Positions 18,613-29,627 of a stretch of DNA of 64,000 nt are shown piece by piece. Position numbers and translations under genes: made by a program. The stretch spans positions 345,714 to 409,713 of the forward strand of contig NZ_RJVB01000006.1 of the NCBI RefSeq assembly GCF_003751505.1, read 5' to 3'. Below the pieces are notes generated by a model that was not told the DNA's origin, did not search any database, and was given only the letters and a program-made list of their open reading frames with translations. Each line of letters begins with the position of its first letter. Position 1 is the first letter of the stretch. Origin of the DNA: Erwinia sp. JUb26 (GTDB lineage: Bacteria > Pseudomonadota > Gammaproteobacteria > Enterobacterales > Enterobacteriaceae).

Positions 18613-19797
18613 ATGAAACAAACCTGGCGCTGGTATGGCCCTGACGATCCGGTAACGCTGGCCGATGTGCGCCAGGCGGGAGCCACCGGCGTGGTGACCG
18701 CCCTGCACCATATTCCCAACGGCCAGACCTGGTCGGTGGAGGAAATCCTCAAGCGTAAAGCGATTATCGAAGCCGCGGGCCTGGTCTGGTCGGTGGTGGA
18801 AAGTGTGCCGATCCACGAAGAGATCAAAACCCACAGCGGTCAGGTCGATCTCTGGTGCCGCAACTACCAGCAAACCCTGCGCAACCTGGCGCAGTGCGGT
18901 ATTAACGTGGTGTGCTACAACTTTATGCCGGTGCTGGACTGGACGCGAACCGACCTCGAATACCTGCTGCCGGACGGCGCGAAGGCGCTGCGCTTCGACC
19001 AGATTGAATTTGCGGTGTTCGAGCTGCATCTGTTGAAACGCGCAGGCGCGGAAGCGGACTATACGCCGGAAGAGATTCGCCAGGCCGCGCAGCGCTTTGC
19101 CAGCATGAGCGACGCGCATAAAGAACGACTGGTGCGCAATATTATCGCCGGTCTGCCGGGTGCCGAAGAGGGCTATACGCTGGAAGCGTTCAGCCAGGTG
19201 CTGGCGACCTACGACGGCATTGATAAAGCCAAACTGCGCGAAAACTTCGCTTACTTCCTGCGGGCGATTATTCCGGTGGCGGAAGAAGTGGGCATCCGCA
19301 TGGCGGTTCACCCGGACGATCCGCCGCGCCCAATCCTCGGCCTGCCGCGCATTGTCTCCACCCGTGACGATATGCAGTGGATGGTGGAAACGGTCAGCAG
19401 CCCGGCTAACGGCTTCACCTTCTGCACCGGCTCCTACGGCGTGCTTGCCGAGAACGACCTGGTCGCGATGTTCCAGGAATTCGCGCCGCGCGTCTGGTTC
19501 GCCCATCTGCGATCCACCCGCCGCGAGGAAAACCCGCGCACCTTCCACGAGGCCGCGCATCTGTACGGCGACGTGGATATGTATGCGGTGATCAAGGCGA
19601 TTGCCGAAGAGGAGCAGCGCCGCCGTGACGAGGGCAGCGACGATCTTATCCCGATGCGCCCCGATCACGGCCACCAGATGCTGGATGACCTGCATAAAAA
19701 AACCAACCCCGGCTATTCGGCGATTGGCCGCCTGAAGGGCCTGGCCGAAATGCGCGGCGTTGAATTAGCCATTCACCGCGCCTTCTTCACTCAGTAA
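18613..19797 (+). CDS. uxuA: Mannonate dehydratase
   Basis: UxuA dehydrates D-mannonate to 2-keto-3-deoxy-D-gluconate in the hexuronate pathway. The 394-residue protein has the same length as E. coli UxuA and matches it along its length, including [14 protein letters not shown], the HPDDPPRP motif (233-240), CTGSYG (271-276) and [11 protein letters not shown], which supply metal and substrate ligands. GAGGGATCC precedes the ATG. It starts a block with uxuB and uxaC behind a candidate UxuR operator pair. Confidence 0.97.
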   Translation: MKQTWRWYGPDDPVTLADVRQAGATGVVTALHHIPNGQTWSVEEILKRKAIIEAAGLVWSVVESVPIHEEIKTHSGQVDLWCRNYQQTLRNLAQCGINVVCYNFMPVLDWTRTDLEYLLPDGAKALRFDQIEFAVFELHLLKRAGAEADYTPEEIRQAAQRFASMSDAHKERLVRNIIAGLPGAEEGYTLEAFSQVLATYDGIDKAKLRENFAYFLRAIIPVAEEVGIRMAVHPDDPPRPILGLPRIVSTRDDMQWMVETVSSPANGFTFCTGSYGVLAENDLVAMFQEFAPRVWFAHLRSTRREENPRTFHEAAHLYGDVDMYAVIKAIAEEEQRRRDEGSDDLIPMRPDHGHQMLDDLHKKTNPGYSAIGRLKGLAEMRGVELAIHRAFFTQ

Positions 19798-19803
19798 ACC
19801 GTG

Positions 19804-19824
19804 CGGCAGGGGCATCCCCTGCCG
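19804..19824 (+). other. Hairpin between uxuA and uxuB
   Basis: CGGCAGGGG-CAT-CCCCTGCCG is a perfect 9-bp stem with a 3-nt loop just after the uxuA stop. No T-run follows, so it is more likely a stabilising or attenuating structure than a full terminator. Confidence 0.55.
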
Positions 19825-19902
19825 ACGCCACGCTTTCCGATCTTATCGTCTTACCCGCAGACCCTGCCGCCGCGCAGGCGTAGCGGATAACAGGAGTTTG
19901 CT

Positions 19903-21369
19903 ATGGAACAGAACCTCGTTAGCGGGGCGGTTAACGCTGCACGCCCAAGCTGGGGCGCTTCGCGCCTGGTGCCGCGCATCGTCCACCTTGGCTGCGGTGC
20001 GTTTCACCGGGCGCATCAGGCGCTGTATACCCACCGGCTGCTGAGCAGCAGCGACAGCGACTGGGGCATCTGCGAAGTCAGCCTGATGTCGGGTCGCGGC
20101 GCGCAGCTGATTGGCGATCTGAACGCGCAAAGCTGCTTGTACACCGTTGCCGAACGCGGGGCCAGTGGCACCGAACTGCATATTGTCGGCGCAGTGGCAG
20201 AAGCCCTGCATCCACAGTCCGACGGCGGCCAGGCAATCCTGGAGGCGCTGGCCCGGCCGGAAACGGCGGTCGTCTCGCTGACCATTACCGAGAAAGGCTA
20301 CTGTACCGGCGCGGCAAGCGGTCAGCTGGACCTGAATAATCCGCTGATTCAGCACGACCTGGTTCATCCGCAGCAGCCGCAGTCGGCGATTGGCTATCTG
20401 GTGGAGGCGCTGGCTATTCGCCGCCGTCGGAGGCTGCCGGGCTTTACCGTCCTCTCCTGCGATAACGTGCGCGAGAACGGCCATGTCGCCAGGGCGGCCG
20501 TCATCGGCCTGGCACAGGCGCGAGATGCCGAGCTGGCGGCGTGGATTGCCCAACACGTGACCTTCCCCTGCACCATGGTCGACCGCATTGTGCCCGCCGC
20601 AACCGCTGAAACCCTGGAGGAGATTGCGCAGCAGCTGGGCGTTTACGACCCCTGCGCCATCGCCTGCGAGCCTTTCCACCAGTGGGTGATTGAAGACAAC
20701 TTCGTCAACGGCCGCCCGGAGTGGGATCGCGTCGGCGCGCAGTTCGTCAGCGATGTCGTGCCGTTCGAGCTGATGAAGCTGCGGATGCTCAACGGCAGCC
20801 ACACCTTCCTCGCCTGCCTGGGTTATCTGGCGGGCTACCGCACCATCGCGGAAACGATCAGCGACCCTGCGTTTCGCCGTGCGGCACGTTCGCTGATGCG
20901 GGATGAACAGGCCCCGACGCTGACCATGCCGCCGGACACCGACCTGTCAGGCTACGCCGCACGGCTGATTGAGCGCTTCAGCAACCCGTCGCTGAAGCAT
21001 CAGACCGCGCAGATTGCCAGCGACAGCAGCCAGAAGCTGCCGCAGCGGCTGCTGGATCCGATCCGTCAACATCTGCGCGAGGGCAGCGACTGGCGCTATC
21101 TGGCGCTGGGCGTGGCGGGCTGGATGCGCTACGTCGGCGGGGTTGACGATCGCGGCAACGCCTATCAGGTGGTTGACCCGCTGGCCGCCACGCTGCAGGC
21201 AATATCCCGGCAGCCGCACACCCCGTCAGAACGGGTTCGCGCCCTGCTGGCGATCGGCGACATCTTCGGCAGCGATTTACCGGCGCATCCCCAGTTTGTC
21301 GACGCGGTCACGGCCGCCTACTGCCAGTTACTCAACGACGGTGCCGCCGCCACGGTAGCCGCACGTTAA
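19903..21369 (+). CDS. uxuB: Fructuronate reductase (D-mannonate oxidoreductase)
   Basis: UxuB reduces D-fructuronate to D-mannonate with NADH. The 488-residue protein is a long-chain mannitol-dehydrogenase-family enzyme: N-terminal Rossmann segment [16 protein letters not shown] (about 25-40) and the family catalytic/substrate motif [11 protein letters not shown]. The length matches E. coli UxuB (about 486). Position between uxuA and uxaC favours UxuB over the tagaturonate reductase UxaB or mannitol enzymes. AGGAG precedes the ATG. Confidence 0.92.
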   Translation: MEQNLVSGAVNAARPSWGASRLVPRIVHLGCGAFHRAHQALYTHRLLSSSDSDWGICEVSLMSGRGAQLIGDLNAQSCLYTVAERGASGTELHIVGAVAEALHPQSDGGQAILEALARPETAVVSLTITEKGYCTGAASGQLDLNNPLIQHDLVHPQQPQSAIGYLVEALAIRRRRRLPGFTVLSCDNVRENGHVARAAVIGLAQARDAELAAWIAQHVTFPCTMVDRIVPAATAETLEEIAQQLGVYDPCAIACEPFHQWVIEDNFVNGRPEWDRVGAQFVSDVVPFELMKLRMLNGSHTFLACLGYLAGYRTIAETISDPAFRRAARSLMRDEQAPTLTMPPDTDLSGYAARLIERFSNPSLKHQTAQIASDSSQKLPQRLLDPIRQHLREGSDWRYLALGVAGWMRYVGGVDDRGNAYQVVDPLAATLQAISRQPHTPSERVRALLAIGDIFGSDLPAHPQFVDAVTAAYCQLLNDGAAATVAAR

Positions 21370-21386
21370 CTCTGAAGGAGAATCAA

Positions 21387-22799
21387 ATGACCGCATTTAT
21401 GAGTGAGAATTTTTTACTGCACAACGGCACCGGGCGTGAGCTTTACCATCGCTACGCGGCGGATATGCCGATTTTTGATTACCACTGTCACCTCAATCCG
21501 CAGGAGATTGCTGAGGATCGGCGCTTTGAAAACCTCAGCCAGATCTGGCTGGCGGGCGACCACTACAAATGGCGCGCGCTGCGTGCCGCCGGAGTTGATG
21601 AATCGCTAATCACCGGCAGTGAAACCAGCGATTACGATAAATACCTCGCCTGGGCGAATACCGTGCCGCGCACGCTGGGCAATCCGCTCTATCACTGGAC
21701 GCACCTGGAGCTGCGCCGCCCATTTGGCATCAGCGGTACGCTGTTCGGGCCAGACACCGCCCCGGCAATCTGGCAGCGGTGCAACCAGCAGCTGGCCACA
21801 CCTGAGTATTCCGCCCGCGGGATCATGCGCCAGATGAACGTGCAGATGGTCGGCACCACCGACGATCCCATCGACTCACTGGTTTACCACCGCCAGATCG
21901 CGGAAGACCCAGATTTTTCCGTTGAGGTTGCCCCAAGCTGGCGACCGGATAAAGCCTTTAAAATCGAACTTGAGGGCTTCGCCGACTATCTGCACAAATT
22001 ATCCGCCGTGGCGGACGTCAACATCACCCGCTTTGAACATCTGCGCACCGCGCTGACCAGGCGGCTGGATCACTTTGCCCGCCACGGCTGTCGCGCAGCC
22101 GATCACGGCATTGAAACGCTGCGCTTTGCCCCGGTGCCGGACGATGCACAGCTGGATCTAATCCTCAGCAAGCGCCTGTCCGGCGGCGAACTGAGCGAAC
22201 TGGAAACGGCGCAGTTCAGCACCGCCGTGCTGGTGTGGCTGGGGCGGCAATATGCGGCGCGCGGCTGGGTGATGCAGCTGCATATTGGTGCCCTGCGCAA
22301 TACCAATACGCGAATGTTCCAGAAGCTCGGTGCCGACTGCGGATTTGACTCCATTGGTGATGGTGCTATCGCCTGGCCGCTCTCCCGCCTTCTGGACAGC
22401 ATGGACGTCAGCAACGAACTGCCGAAAACTATCCTCTACTGCCTCAACCCGCGCGATAACGCGGTGCTGGCAACGATGATTGGCAATTTTCAGGGGGCGG
22501 GGATCGCCGGGAAGGTGCAGTTTGGCTCCGGCTGGTGGTATAACGACCAGAAAGACGGCATGACCGCGCAGCTGACCCAGCTGGCGCAGATGGGCTTCCT
22601 CAGCCACTTTGTCGGTATGCTCACCGACTCGCGCAGCTTCCTCTCCTACACCCGCCACGAGTACTTCCGCCGCCTGCTGTGCAATATGCTTGGCCAGTGG
22701 GTGGAGGATGGCGAACTGCCGGACGACGACGCAATGCTCAGCGGACTGGTCGAGGATATCTGCTTTAAAAACGCGCAGCGCTATTTCGCCACGACGTGA
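21387..22799 (+). CDS. uxaC: Glucuronate isomerase
   Basis: UxaC isomerises D-glucuronate to D-fructuronate (and galacturonate to tagaturonate). The 470-residue amidohydrolase-fold protein has the metal-binding FDYHCHL motif (His33, His35) and the [16 protein letters not shown] and [15 protein letters not shown] segments characteristic of UxaC. GAAGGAG lies before the ATG, 17 nt after uxuB. Here it sits with uxuAB, whereas E. coli keeps it with uxaA far from uxuAB. Confidence 0.97.
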   Translation: MTAFMSENFLLHNGTGRELYHRYAADMPIFDYHCHLNPQEIAEDRRFENLSQIWLAGDHYKWRALRAAGVDESLITGSETSDYDKYLAWANTVPRTLGNPLYHWTHLELRRPFGISGTLFGPDTAPAIWQRCNQQLATPEYSARGIMRQMNVQMVGTTDDPIDSLVYHRQIAEDPDFSVEVAPSWRPDKAFKIELEGFADYLHKLSAVADVNITRFEHLRTALTRRLDHFARHGCRAADHGIETLRFAPVPDDAQLDLILSKRLSGGELSELETAQFSTAVLVWLGRQYAARGWVMQLHIGALRNTNTRMFQKLGADCGFDSIGDGAIAWPLSRLLDSMDVSNELPKTILYCLNPRDNAVLATMIGNFQGAGIAGKVQFGSGWWYNDQKDGMTAQLTQLAQMGFLSHFVGMLTDSRSFLSYTRHEYFRRLLCNMLGQWVEDGELPDDDAMLSGLVEDICFKNAQRYFATT

Positions 22800-22824
22800 T
22801 CTTCCCCACGGCAGACGCAGAAAC

Positions 22825-22847
22825 TGGCTGACCCATTATGCTATAGT
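22825..22847 (+). promoter_or_regulatory. Candidate promoter and operator for uxuR
   Basis: An extended -10 element (TGC-TATAGT, 22839-22847) lies 25 nt before the uxuR start. TGGCTGACCCA (22825-22835) overlaps it and resembles the TTGGTTGACC operator seen before uidA, consistent with autoregulation. No good -35 is visible. Confidence 0.4.
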
Positions 22848-22872
22848 GGCCGACATCAATCGGTGACTGCGG

Positions 22873-23667
22873 ATGCCTGTACAGAAGATGAAAGCGGATA
22901 GCACGATAAAACAGACCGGCCAGCAGCGCCCCTACCAGGAAGTGGGAACCCTGCTGCGTAACATGATTGCCCAGCAGCAGTACGCGGTGGGCGACAGGCT
23001 GCCGCCCGAGCGTGAAATCGCCGAGCGGCTGAACGTCAGCCGGACGGTGGTGCGTGAGGCGCTGATCATGCTGGAAATCGAAGGCCTCGTCGACGTGCGG
23101 CGCGGCGCGGGGATCTTCGTGACCGATATGCCTGCGGAGGCATCCGACGCGGGCCCGGCGGTCACCTCCGACAGCGCCGCCGGGCCGTTCGAGCTGCTGC
23201 AGGCGCGCCAGCTGCTGGAGAGTAATATCGCCGAGTTTGCCGCCCAGCAGGCCACTCGTGACGACATTATTAAGATGCGCCGGGCGTTGCAGATTGAAGA
23301 GCAGGAGCTGGTCAGCGACGACCACGAAAGCGGCGATATGCAGTTTCACCTCGCGATTGCGGAAGCGACCCACAACAGTATGCTGGTTGACCTGTTTCGC
23401 CAGTCCTGGCAGTGGCGTGAAAATAATCCGATGTGGATCCAGCTGCACAGCCATCTTAAAGATACCCACTATCGCCAGCAGTGGCTGACCGACCATCAGC
23501 AGATCCTCGCTGCGCTGATTAAGAAAGATGCCAAAGCCGCCAAGCAGGCGATGTGGCAGCATCTGGAAAACGTCAAAAACCGTCTGCTGGAGTTCTCCGA
23601 CGTTGATGACATCAATTTTGACGGCTATCTGTTTGCATCCTGGCCGCTAAATCACCTCAATTCCTGA
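22873..23667 (+). CDS. uxuR: GntR/FadR-subfamily repressor of the hexuronate genes
   Basis: A 264-residue GntR regulator with an N-terminal winged helix (QRPYQEVGTLL...RLPPEREIAERLNVSRT, about residues 18-85) and a C-terminal FCD ligand-binding domain. The C-terminal part (AGPFELLQARQLLESNIAEFA, ESGDMQFHLAIAEATHNSML, WQWRENNPMWIQLHSHL) is nearly identical to E. coli UxuR, which binds fructuronate. The start at 22873 is the first ATG; one at 22888 is a possible alternative. Candidate operators occur before uxuA, uidA and perhaps its own promoter. Confidence 0.93.
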   Translation: MPVQKMKADSTIKQTGQQRPYQEVGTLLRNMIAQQQYAVGDRLPPEREIAERLNVSRTVVREALIMLEIEGLVDVRRGAGIFVTDMPAEASDAGPAVTSDSAAGPFELLQARQLLESNIAEFAAQQATRDDIIKMRRALQIEEQELVSDDHESGDMQFHLAIAEATHNSMLVDLFRQSWQWRENNPMWIQLHSHLKDTHYRQQWLTDHQQILAALIKKDAKAAKQAMWQHLENVKNRLLEFSDVDDINFDGYLFASWPLNHLNS

Positions 23668-23682
23668 CGCCGAGTGAGCAGC

Positions 23683-24273
23683 ATGGATCCTGAAATCCCT
23701 TCCCCTTCTCCGACCCGGCTGCGCGTGCTGGCCGCAGCGCGTGCCTGTTTTTCCCGCGACGGCTTCAACGGCGCATCGATGAAAAACATCTGTAGAGCCA
23801 GCGGGATCAGCCCCGGCACGCTCTATCATCACTTCCCGAGTAAAGAGGCACTGGTCGAGGCGATCATTGAAGAAGACCAGCTGCGTGCCTTTTCCCGCTT
23901 CGTGCAGGACCAGCCCGACAGCGACCTGGTGGAGACGATCGTCAACAACCTGCTGGCGGTGCGCGAGGAGGATCGCGCGCAGCGGGCGCTGGTGGTGGAG
24001 ATTATGGCTGAAGGTATGCGTAACCCGCAGGTGGCGGAAATGCTGGAGCGCAAACATCAGGCGATTATGAGCATGATTGAGTCCCGCCTGCGGCAGGCGC
24101 AGCAGCAGGGCGCGGTGGCTGACGATCTCGATCTGCCCGCCACATCCAGCCTGTTGCTCTCGCTGACCTACGGTATTCTGGCCGATACCGCCACCGATTC
24201 CGCGCTGAGCGCAGCACAGCGCCGCCGGGCACTGTCGGCAATGATTGGCGGCGTGCTGCGCCCGGTTGGCTAA
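23683..24273 (+). CDS. uidR: TetR family repressor of the glucuronide genes
   Basis: A 196-residue TetR regulator. The N-terminal HTH is clear (GFNGASMKNICRASGISPGTLYHHFPSKEAL) and the segment RALVVEIMAEGMRNPQVAEML is nearly identical to E. coli UidR (GusR), which responds to glucuronides. The ATG at 23683 is preferred because GAGTGAG stands before it; an in-frame GTG at 23674 is the alternative. As in E. coli it lies directly upstream of uidA in the same direction. Unlike E. coli, a heptamer array and over 400 nt separate the two genes. Confidence 0.92.
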   Translation: MDPEIPSPSPTRLRVLAAARACFSRDGFNGASMKNICRASGISPGTLYHHFPSKEALVEAIIEEDQLRAFSRFVQDQPDSDLVETIVNNLLAVREEDRAQRALVVEIMAEGMRNPQVAEMLERKHQAIMSMIESRLRQAQQQGAVADDLDLPATSSLLLSLTYGILADTATDSALSAAQRRRALSAMIGGVLRPVG

Positions 24274-24294
24274 ACGGCGCGCCCGCCAGCACCC

Positions 24295-24371
24295 TTCACC
24301 CTTCACCCTTCACCCTTCACCCTTCACCCTTCACCCTTCACCCTTCACCCTTCACCCTTCACCCTTCACCC
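24295..24371. repeat. Tandem heptamer TTCACCC x 11
   Basis: Eleven uninterrupted copies of TTCACCC fill 77 nt, beginning 21 nt after the uidR stop. On the minus strand the unit is GGGTGAA, giving runs of G3 separated by four bases and therefore a potential G-quadruplex. Perfect short arrays like this change copy number by slippage. It is noncoding, so any effect would be on transcription or spacing. Confidence 0.95.
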
Positions 24372-24443
24372 AGTATTTTATAATTATAATTTAAAACAGC
24401 ATGTTATATCCGATACCACCGCGTTATTTTATGCGACCCGCGC

Positions 24444-24459
24444 TCGAACGAACGTTCGA
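24444..24459. promoter_or_regulatory. Palindrome, candidate UidR operator
   Basis: TCGAACG-AA-CGTTCGA is a perfect 7+7 dyad, 228 nt before uidA and downstream of uidR. TetR proteins bind such dyads and UidR is the local TetR. Assignment is by position. Confidence 0.5.
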
Positions 24460-24622
24460 TTGATCATTTAACTTCGAAAGTCAATGACCCGCGATCGCCG
24501 AACGTGAAGCCCCTCTCCTTTTTGTCGGTTGGCGCGCGGCTTTTATGATCCATCCAGCACCGATTGCTTCTGCCGTTAACGATCTTCGGTCCTGCATGGT
24601 ATTTGTTTAAACCGTTAGTAAT

Positions 24623-24652
24623 TTGGTTGACCTTTTTAAAACTGGTTAACCA
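24623..24652. promoter_or_regulatory. Two UxuR-type operators at the uidA promoter
   Basis: TTGGTTGACC (24623-24632) and the perfect palindrome TGGTTAACCA (24643-24652) have centres 19 bp apart. The first shares TTGGTTGAC with the site before uxuA. E. coli uidA is under dual UidR and UxuR control, and the same logic is suggested here. Confidence 0.6.
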
Positions 24653-24665
24653 TTACGGAACTTAA

Positions 24666-26492
<1,827 letters not shown>

Positions 26493-26498
26493 TCCCCG

Positions 26499-27896
26499 AT
26501 GAAAAATAGCCTCACATGGAAAAATATTGTGGGCTATGGCTTAGGCGACGTTGCTAACAACTTCGCCTTTGCTATGGGCGCGATGTTTTTACTGAACTAT
26601 TACACCGATACCGCCGGGATCCATGCCGCCGTAGCCGGAACCATGCTGCTGGTGGTGCGGGTTTTCGATGCCGTCGCCGACGTGGTGGTGGGCAGAGTGG
26701 TGGACAGCACCCGCAGCCGCTGGGGAAAATTCCGGCCGTTTATTCTGTTCGGCGCGGTGCCGCTGATGGTCTTCAGCATTCTGGTGTTTTCCGTGCCGCA
26801 ATTTTTAAGCGACGGTCAGAAAATTTTCTATATCTACCTGACCTATATGGGCCTCGGAGTGTGTTACTCGCTGGTCAATATCCCCTACGGATCGCTCTCC
26901 ACCGCCATGACCCAGAACCCGGAGGAGCGCGCCAGGCTGGGAGCTGCCCGTACGATTATGGCCTCGTTTACCTATACGCTGCTGGCCTTCGTGATTTCTC
27001 CGGCCATTGGCGGCGGTCACGGTGAGTCACAGTCCACCTACACCTTCTATACCGCGATTCTGGCCGTGGTCGGCGTCGGGCTGTACTGGATGTGCTTTGC
27101 CAGCACGCGGGAAAATATCACCCGCACGGTCGAGCAGCCTTCGCTGCGCATCAGCCTGCGGACGCTGAAGAGTAATCGCCCGCTGATTATTCTGTGCCTG
27201 GTGGCGATAGCCACCCTGACCGGCACCTTTTCGCTGAGCGCCGCCGGGCTGTACTACGTGCGCTATATCCTCAACGATATGAGCTACTTCAGCGTACTGA
27301 TCTTTATTCAGACCTTCCTTGGCGCGGTACTCGCTGCCCCGCTGGTGCCACGGCTGGTCAGACGCATCGGGAAAAAAGCGACCTTCCTGCTCGGCTCGGG
27401 GATTGCCGCCTGCAGCTATCTCACGCTGTTCTTTTTCCTCTCTGCATCGCCGTACGTCGCATTTGCCCTGTTTGCCTGCGCTTCGTTTGGTGCCAGCCTG
27501 TGCATGACGGTGATGTGGGCGCTGGAAGCGGATACCGTGGAGTACGGCGAATATCGCACCGGGGTACGCATTGAAGGCTTAACCTACTCGCTATTCTCCT
27601 TCACCCGCAAATGTGGCCAAGCGCTGGGGGGTTCCCTGCCCGCGTTTATTCTCGTCTCGTTCGGCTATGTATCTAACCAGCCGCAAACGGCGGAAGCGCT
27701 GATGGGAATTAAAATTTCCGTGGCGGTGATCCCCGCGCTCTTTATGCTGCTGGCTTTTATTGGGATGTTTTTTTATCCGCTGACCGAAAAACGCTATCAG
27801 CAAATATTAATTGAGATAGAACAGCGCAAGAAGAACAGTCAGGAATTCTTAGAGACGCTGGAAGAAAACCAGGTCTACCGCCGCAGAACAGAATAA
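26499..27896 (+). CDS. uidB: Glucuronide:cation symporter
   Basis: UidB (GusB) is a GPH-family inner-membrane carrier that takes up glucuronides. The 465-residue sequence has twelve hydrophobic helices and strong matches to E. coli Uid[48 protein letters not shown] and [20 protein letters not shown]. It begins six nt after the uidA stop. GPH carriers usually couple to protons or sodium. Confidence 0.96.
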   Translation: MKNSLTWKNIVGYGLGDVANNFAFAMGAMFLLNYYTDTAGIHAAVAGTMLLVVRVFDAVADVVVGRVVDSTRSRWGKFRPFILFGAVPLMVFSILVFSVPQFLSDGQKIFYIYLTYMGLGVCYSLVNIPYGSLSTAMTQNPEERARLGAARTIMASFTYTLLAFVISPAIGGGHGESQSTYTFYTAILAVVGVGLYWMCFASTRENITRTVEQPSLRISLRTLKSNRPLIILCLVAIATLTGTFSLSAAGLYYVRYILNDMSYFSVLIFIQTFLGAVLAAPLVPRLVRRIGKKATFLLGSGIAACSYLTLFFFLSASPYVAFALFACASFGASLCMTVMWALEADTVEYGEYRTGVRIEGLTYSLFSFTRKCGQALGGSLPAFILVSFGYVSNQPQTAEALMGIKISVAVIPALFMLLAFIGMFFYPLTEKRYQQILIEIEQRKKNSQEFLETLEENQVYRRRTE

Positions 27897-27916
27897 TAAC
27901 CCATTCGGGGTAAATA

Positions 27917-29194
27917 ATGATGACACTGATAGCGAGAAATACGCTGATCGGCGGCTGCGTGCTGCTCTGCAGCTGGCCGCTGTTCGCCTCTTCATTTAAT
28001 CAGCAGGATGATGATGAGGTCAGACTGCGTTTAAGAAACGAACTGCGCCGGGCCGACAAGCCCAGCGCTGGCAGCGGGCGGGATATTTATGCCTGGGTGC
28101 AGGGCGCAGCGCTGGAATATAACAGCAGTTATTATCAGAACCGCGTGGGCGTGGATCTTGGTGATTATTACGTTTATAAACTGGGCGCACGAAATAACTG
28201 GAGTTCACGCTGGTATCTCAACGGCACCGACAGTTTTAATCGCTATACCGCCGCGCTGAAATTTAAACTTTCCGAACAGCTGTATATTAAGGCCGGACGG
28301 ATGGTGACCGACAGCGCCTATACCGGCGGCAAGGATCTGTTAATTATTAACTCGTCGTCGCAGCGAACGGTGCCGACATTATCCGATGCGGTATTGATGC
28401 AGTATCGGATCAATGAGGAACTGGATATTTATGCCATGTATCGCCACGGGATTTATACCTACCCCGACGTGGCGGAAGGCGTACATAAAACCGGGCCGCT
28501 TAACCCGGAAACCTATCGTCACGACACGCTCCGGCCGCAGTACGTCGCCGCGCTGGCCTGGCAGCGCCAGTGCGATAACGCCGGGCTGGCCGTTTCCTGG
28601 CAGGAGGATGTGGCGGCGCAGGTGATGACCAAAGCCGCACGCTGCATTCCACTGGCGGGTGACGGACAGGCGGTTATTAAGCCCGAGTTTATGGCGTTCT
28701 ACGCCCGGCTTAACGGCACCAGTGCCGGCTATGACGGGCCGGATAACGCGTGGGTGATGAGCGGGCAGCTGAGCTATATCGTGCCGCGCGGCCGGCTCTC
28801 TTTCGGGGTGGGTAAAACCGGCAATAAGCCTAACGGGCTGAGCGGCATCGATACCGATCTGGGCTATCCGTTCGATCTGAGCATCGACCGTAACCACAGC
28901 GATATGTGGTCGGTACAGCTCGGCGGCACGCTGAATCTGCCGGGCGACACCTTTGTCGGCATCGCGCCGATTCTGACCCACGGCTATGAGGATACCCGCC
29001 ACCGGGTGACGATTAACGGGCTGAGTACCAATCTGCTGTTCGGCTATCAGCCGCAGAGCGGGCTGTTTAAAGGTGCGAAGGCGCTGCTGGTGCTGAACAA
29101 AGCCCGGGAGCACCGCAACGGCAGCGCCTTTGGCGACCGGCTGGACTATTACGATATTAAGATGAACCTGCAGTACGATTTTATGCTGAAGTAA
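27917..29194 (+). CDS. uidC: Glucuronide outer-membrane porin-like protein
   Basis: UidC (GusC) is an outer-membrane protein that increases glucuronide uptake. The 425-residue protein has a signal peptide (to about FASS), then LRNELRRADKPSAG-RDIYAWVQG, nearly identical to E. coli UidC. Beta-barrel-like alternation runs to the C-terminal ...MNLQYDFMLK with a near-terminal aromatic. It follows uidB by 20 nt and completes the uidABC operon. Confidence 0.93.
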   Translation: MMTLIARNTLIGGCVLLCSWPLFASSFNQQDDDEVRLRLRNELRRADKPSAGSGRDIYAWVQGAALEYNSSYYQNRVGVDLGDYYVYKLGARNNWSSRWYLNGTDSFNRYTAALKFKLSEQLYIKAGRMVTDSAYTGGKDLLIINSSSQRTVPTLSDAVLMQYRINEELDIYAMYRHGIYTYPDVAEGVHKTGPLNPETYRHDTLRPQYVAALAWQRQCDNAGLAVSWQEDVAAQVMTKAARCIPLAGDGQAVIKPEFMAFYARLNGTSAGYDGPDNAWVMSGQLSYIVPRGRLSFGVGKTGNKPNGLSGIDTDLGYPFDLSIDRNHSDMWSVQLGGTLNLPGDTFVGIAPILTHGYEDTRHRVTINGLSTNLLFGYQPQSGLFKGAKALLVLNKAREHRNGSAFGDRLDYYDIKMNLQYDFMLK

Positions 29195-29203
29195 ACGCGT
29201 GAT

Positions 29204-29229
29204 GGCGTCAGTAGTGAGTAGTTGACGCC
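29204..29229 (+). terminator. Hairpin after uidC, possible weak terminator
   Basis: GGCGTCA and TGACGCC form a 7-bp stem with a 12-nt loop just after the uidC stop. No T-run follows, so termination would be inefficient or factor-assisted. Confidence 0.4.
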
Positions 29230-29329
29230 GGACACATCTGCCGGTAAGCAGCATCCCGCACGTATCGCCCAACCCCGCTTTGCAATCCTCCGTAAGTTGT
29301 CTAAGCCCAACGCATACAGGGAACAGACT

Positions 29330-29596
29330 ATGTTACGGATGCTCACGCTGATTATTTGCCTGACGGCCCTCACCGCCTGCGCCACCGTGGACAGCAGGAC
29401 CAAAGAAAACTATCAGAGAAACTCATTCTATTCAGGAACACAGCAGGACTATCACTGCTTTTATGATTCGGCGCTGTGCGCGCTCGATCTGCCACTGTCG
29501 GTCGTGGGTGACACGCTGATGACGCCGTTTGACGGCTGGTACTGGTATCAGACGCCGGAAGACCGCGAGAAGGGAAACGATAAGGCAACGGAATAA
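29330..29596 (+). CDS. Small YceK-like lipoprotein
   Basis: An 88-residue lipoprotein. The signal peptide ends in a lipobox (LTAC, Cys at about residue 16 from MLRMLTLIICLTALTAC), so the mature protein should be lipidated and exported. The remainder (HCFYDSALCALDLPLSVVGDTLMTPFDGWYWY) resembles the short YceK/YidQ lipoproteins, whose role is unknown. The start at 29330 has AGGGAACAG upstream; the frame is open further up but without signal-like sequence. It ends at a strong terminator shared with fabB. Confidence 0.8.
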   Translation: MLRMLTLIICLTALTACATVDSRTKENYQRNSFYSGTQQDYHCFYDSALCALDLPLSVVGDTLMTPFDGWYWYQTPEDREKGNDKATE

Positions 29597-29597
29597 A

Positions 29598-29619
29598 CGG
29601 GGGTGAGGACTCACCCCCG
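29598..29619. terminator. Convergent terminator between the lipoprotein gene and fabB
   Basis: CGGGGGTGAG-GA-CTCACCCCCG forms a 10-bp GC-rich dyad. On the minus strand (fabB direction) it is followed by TTTATT; on the plus strand the trailing T content is low. It lies between the convergent stops. Confidence 0.75.
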
Positions 29620-29627
29620 GTAAAATC

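Noticed and set aside
24295..24371. CRISPR-like array
   Set aside because: The 7-nt unit repeats head to tail without spacers; it is a microsatellite, not a CRISPR array, and no cas genes are present.
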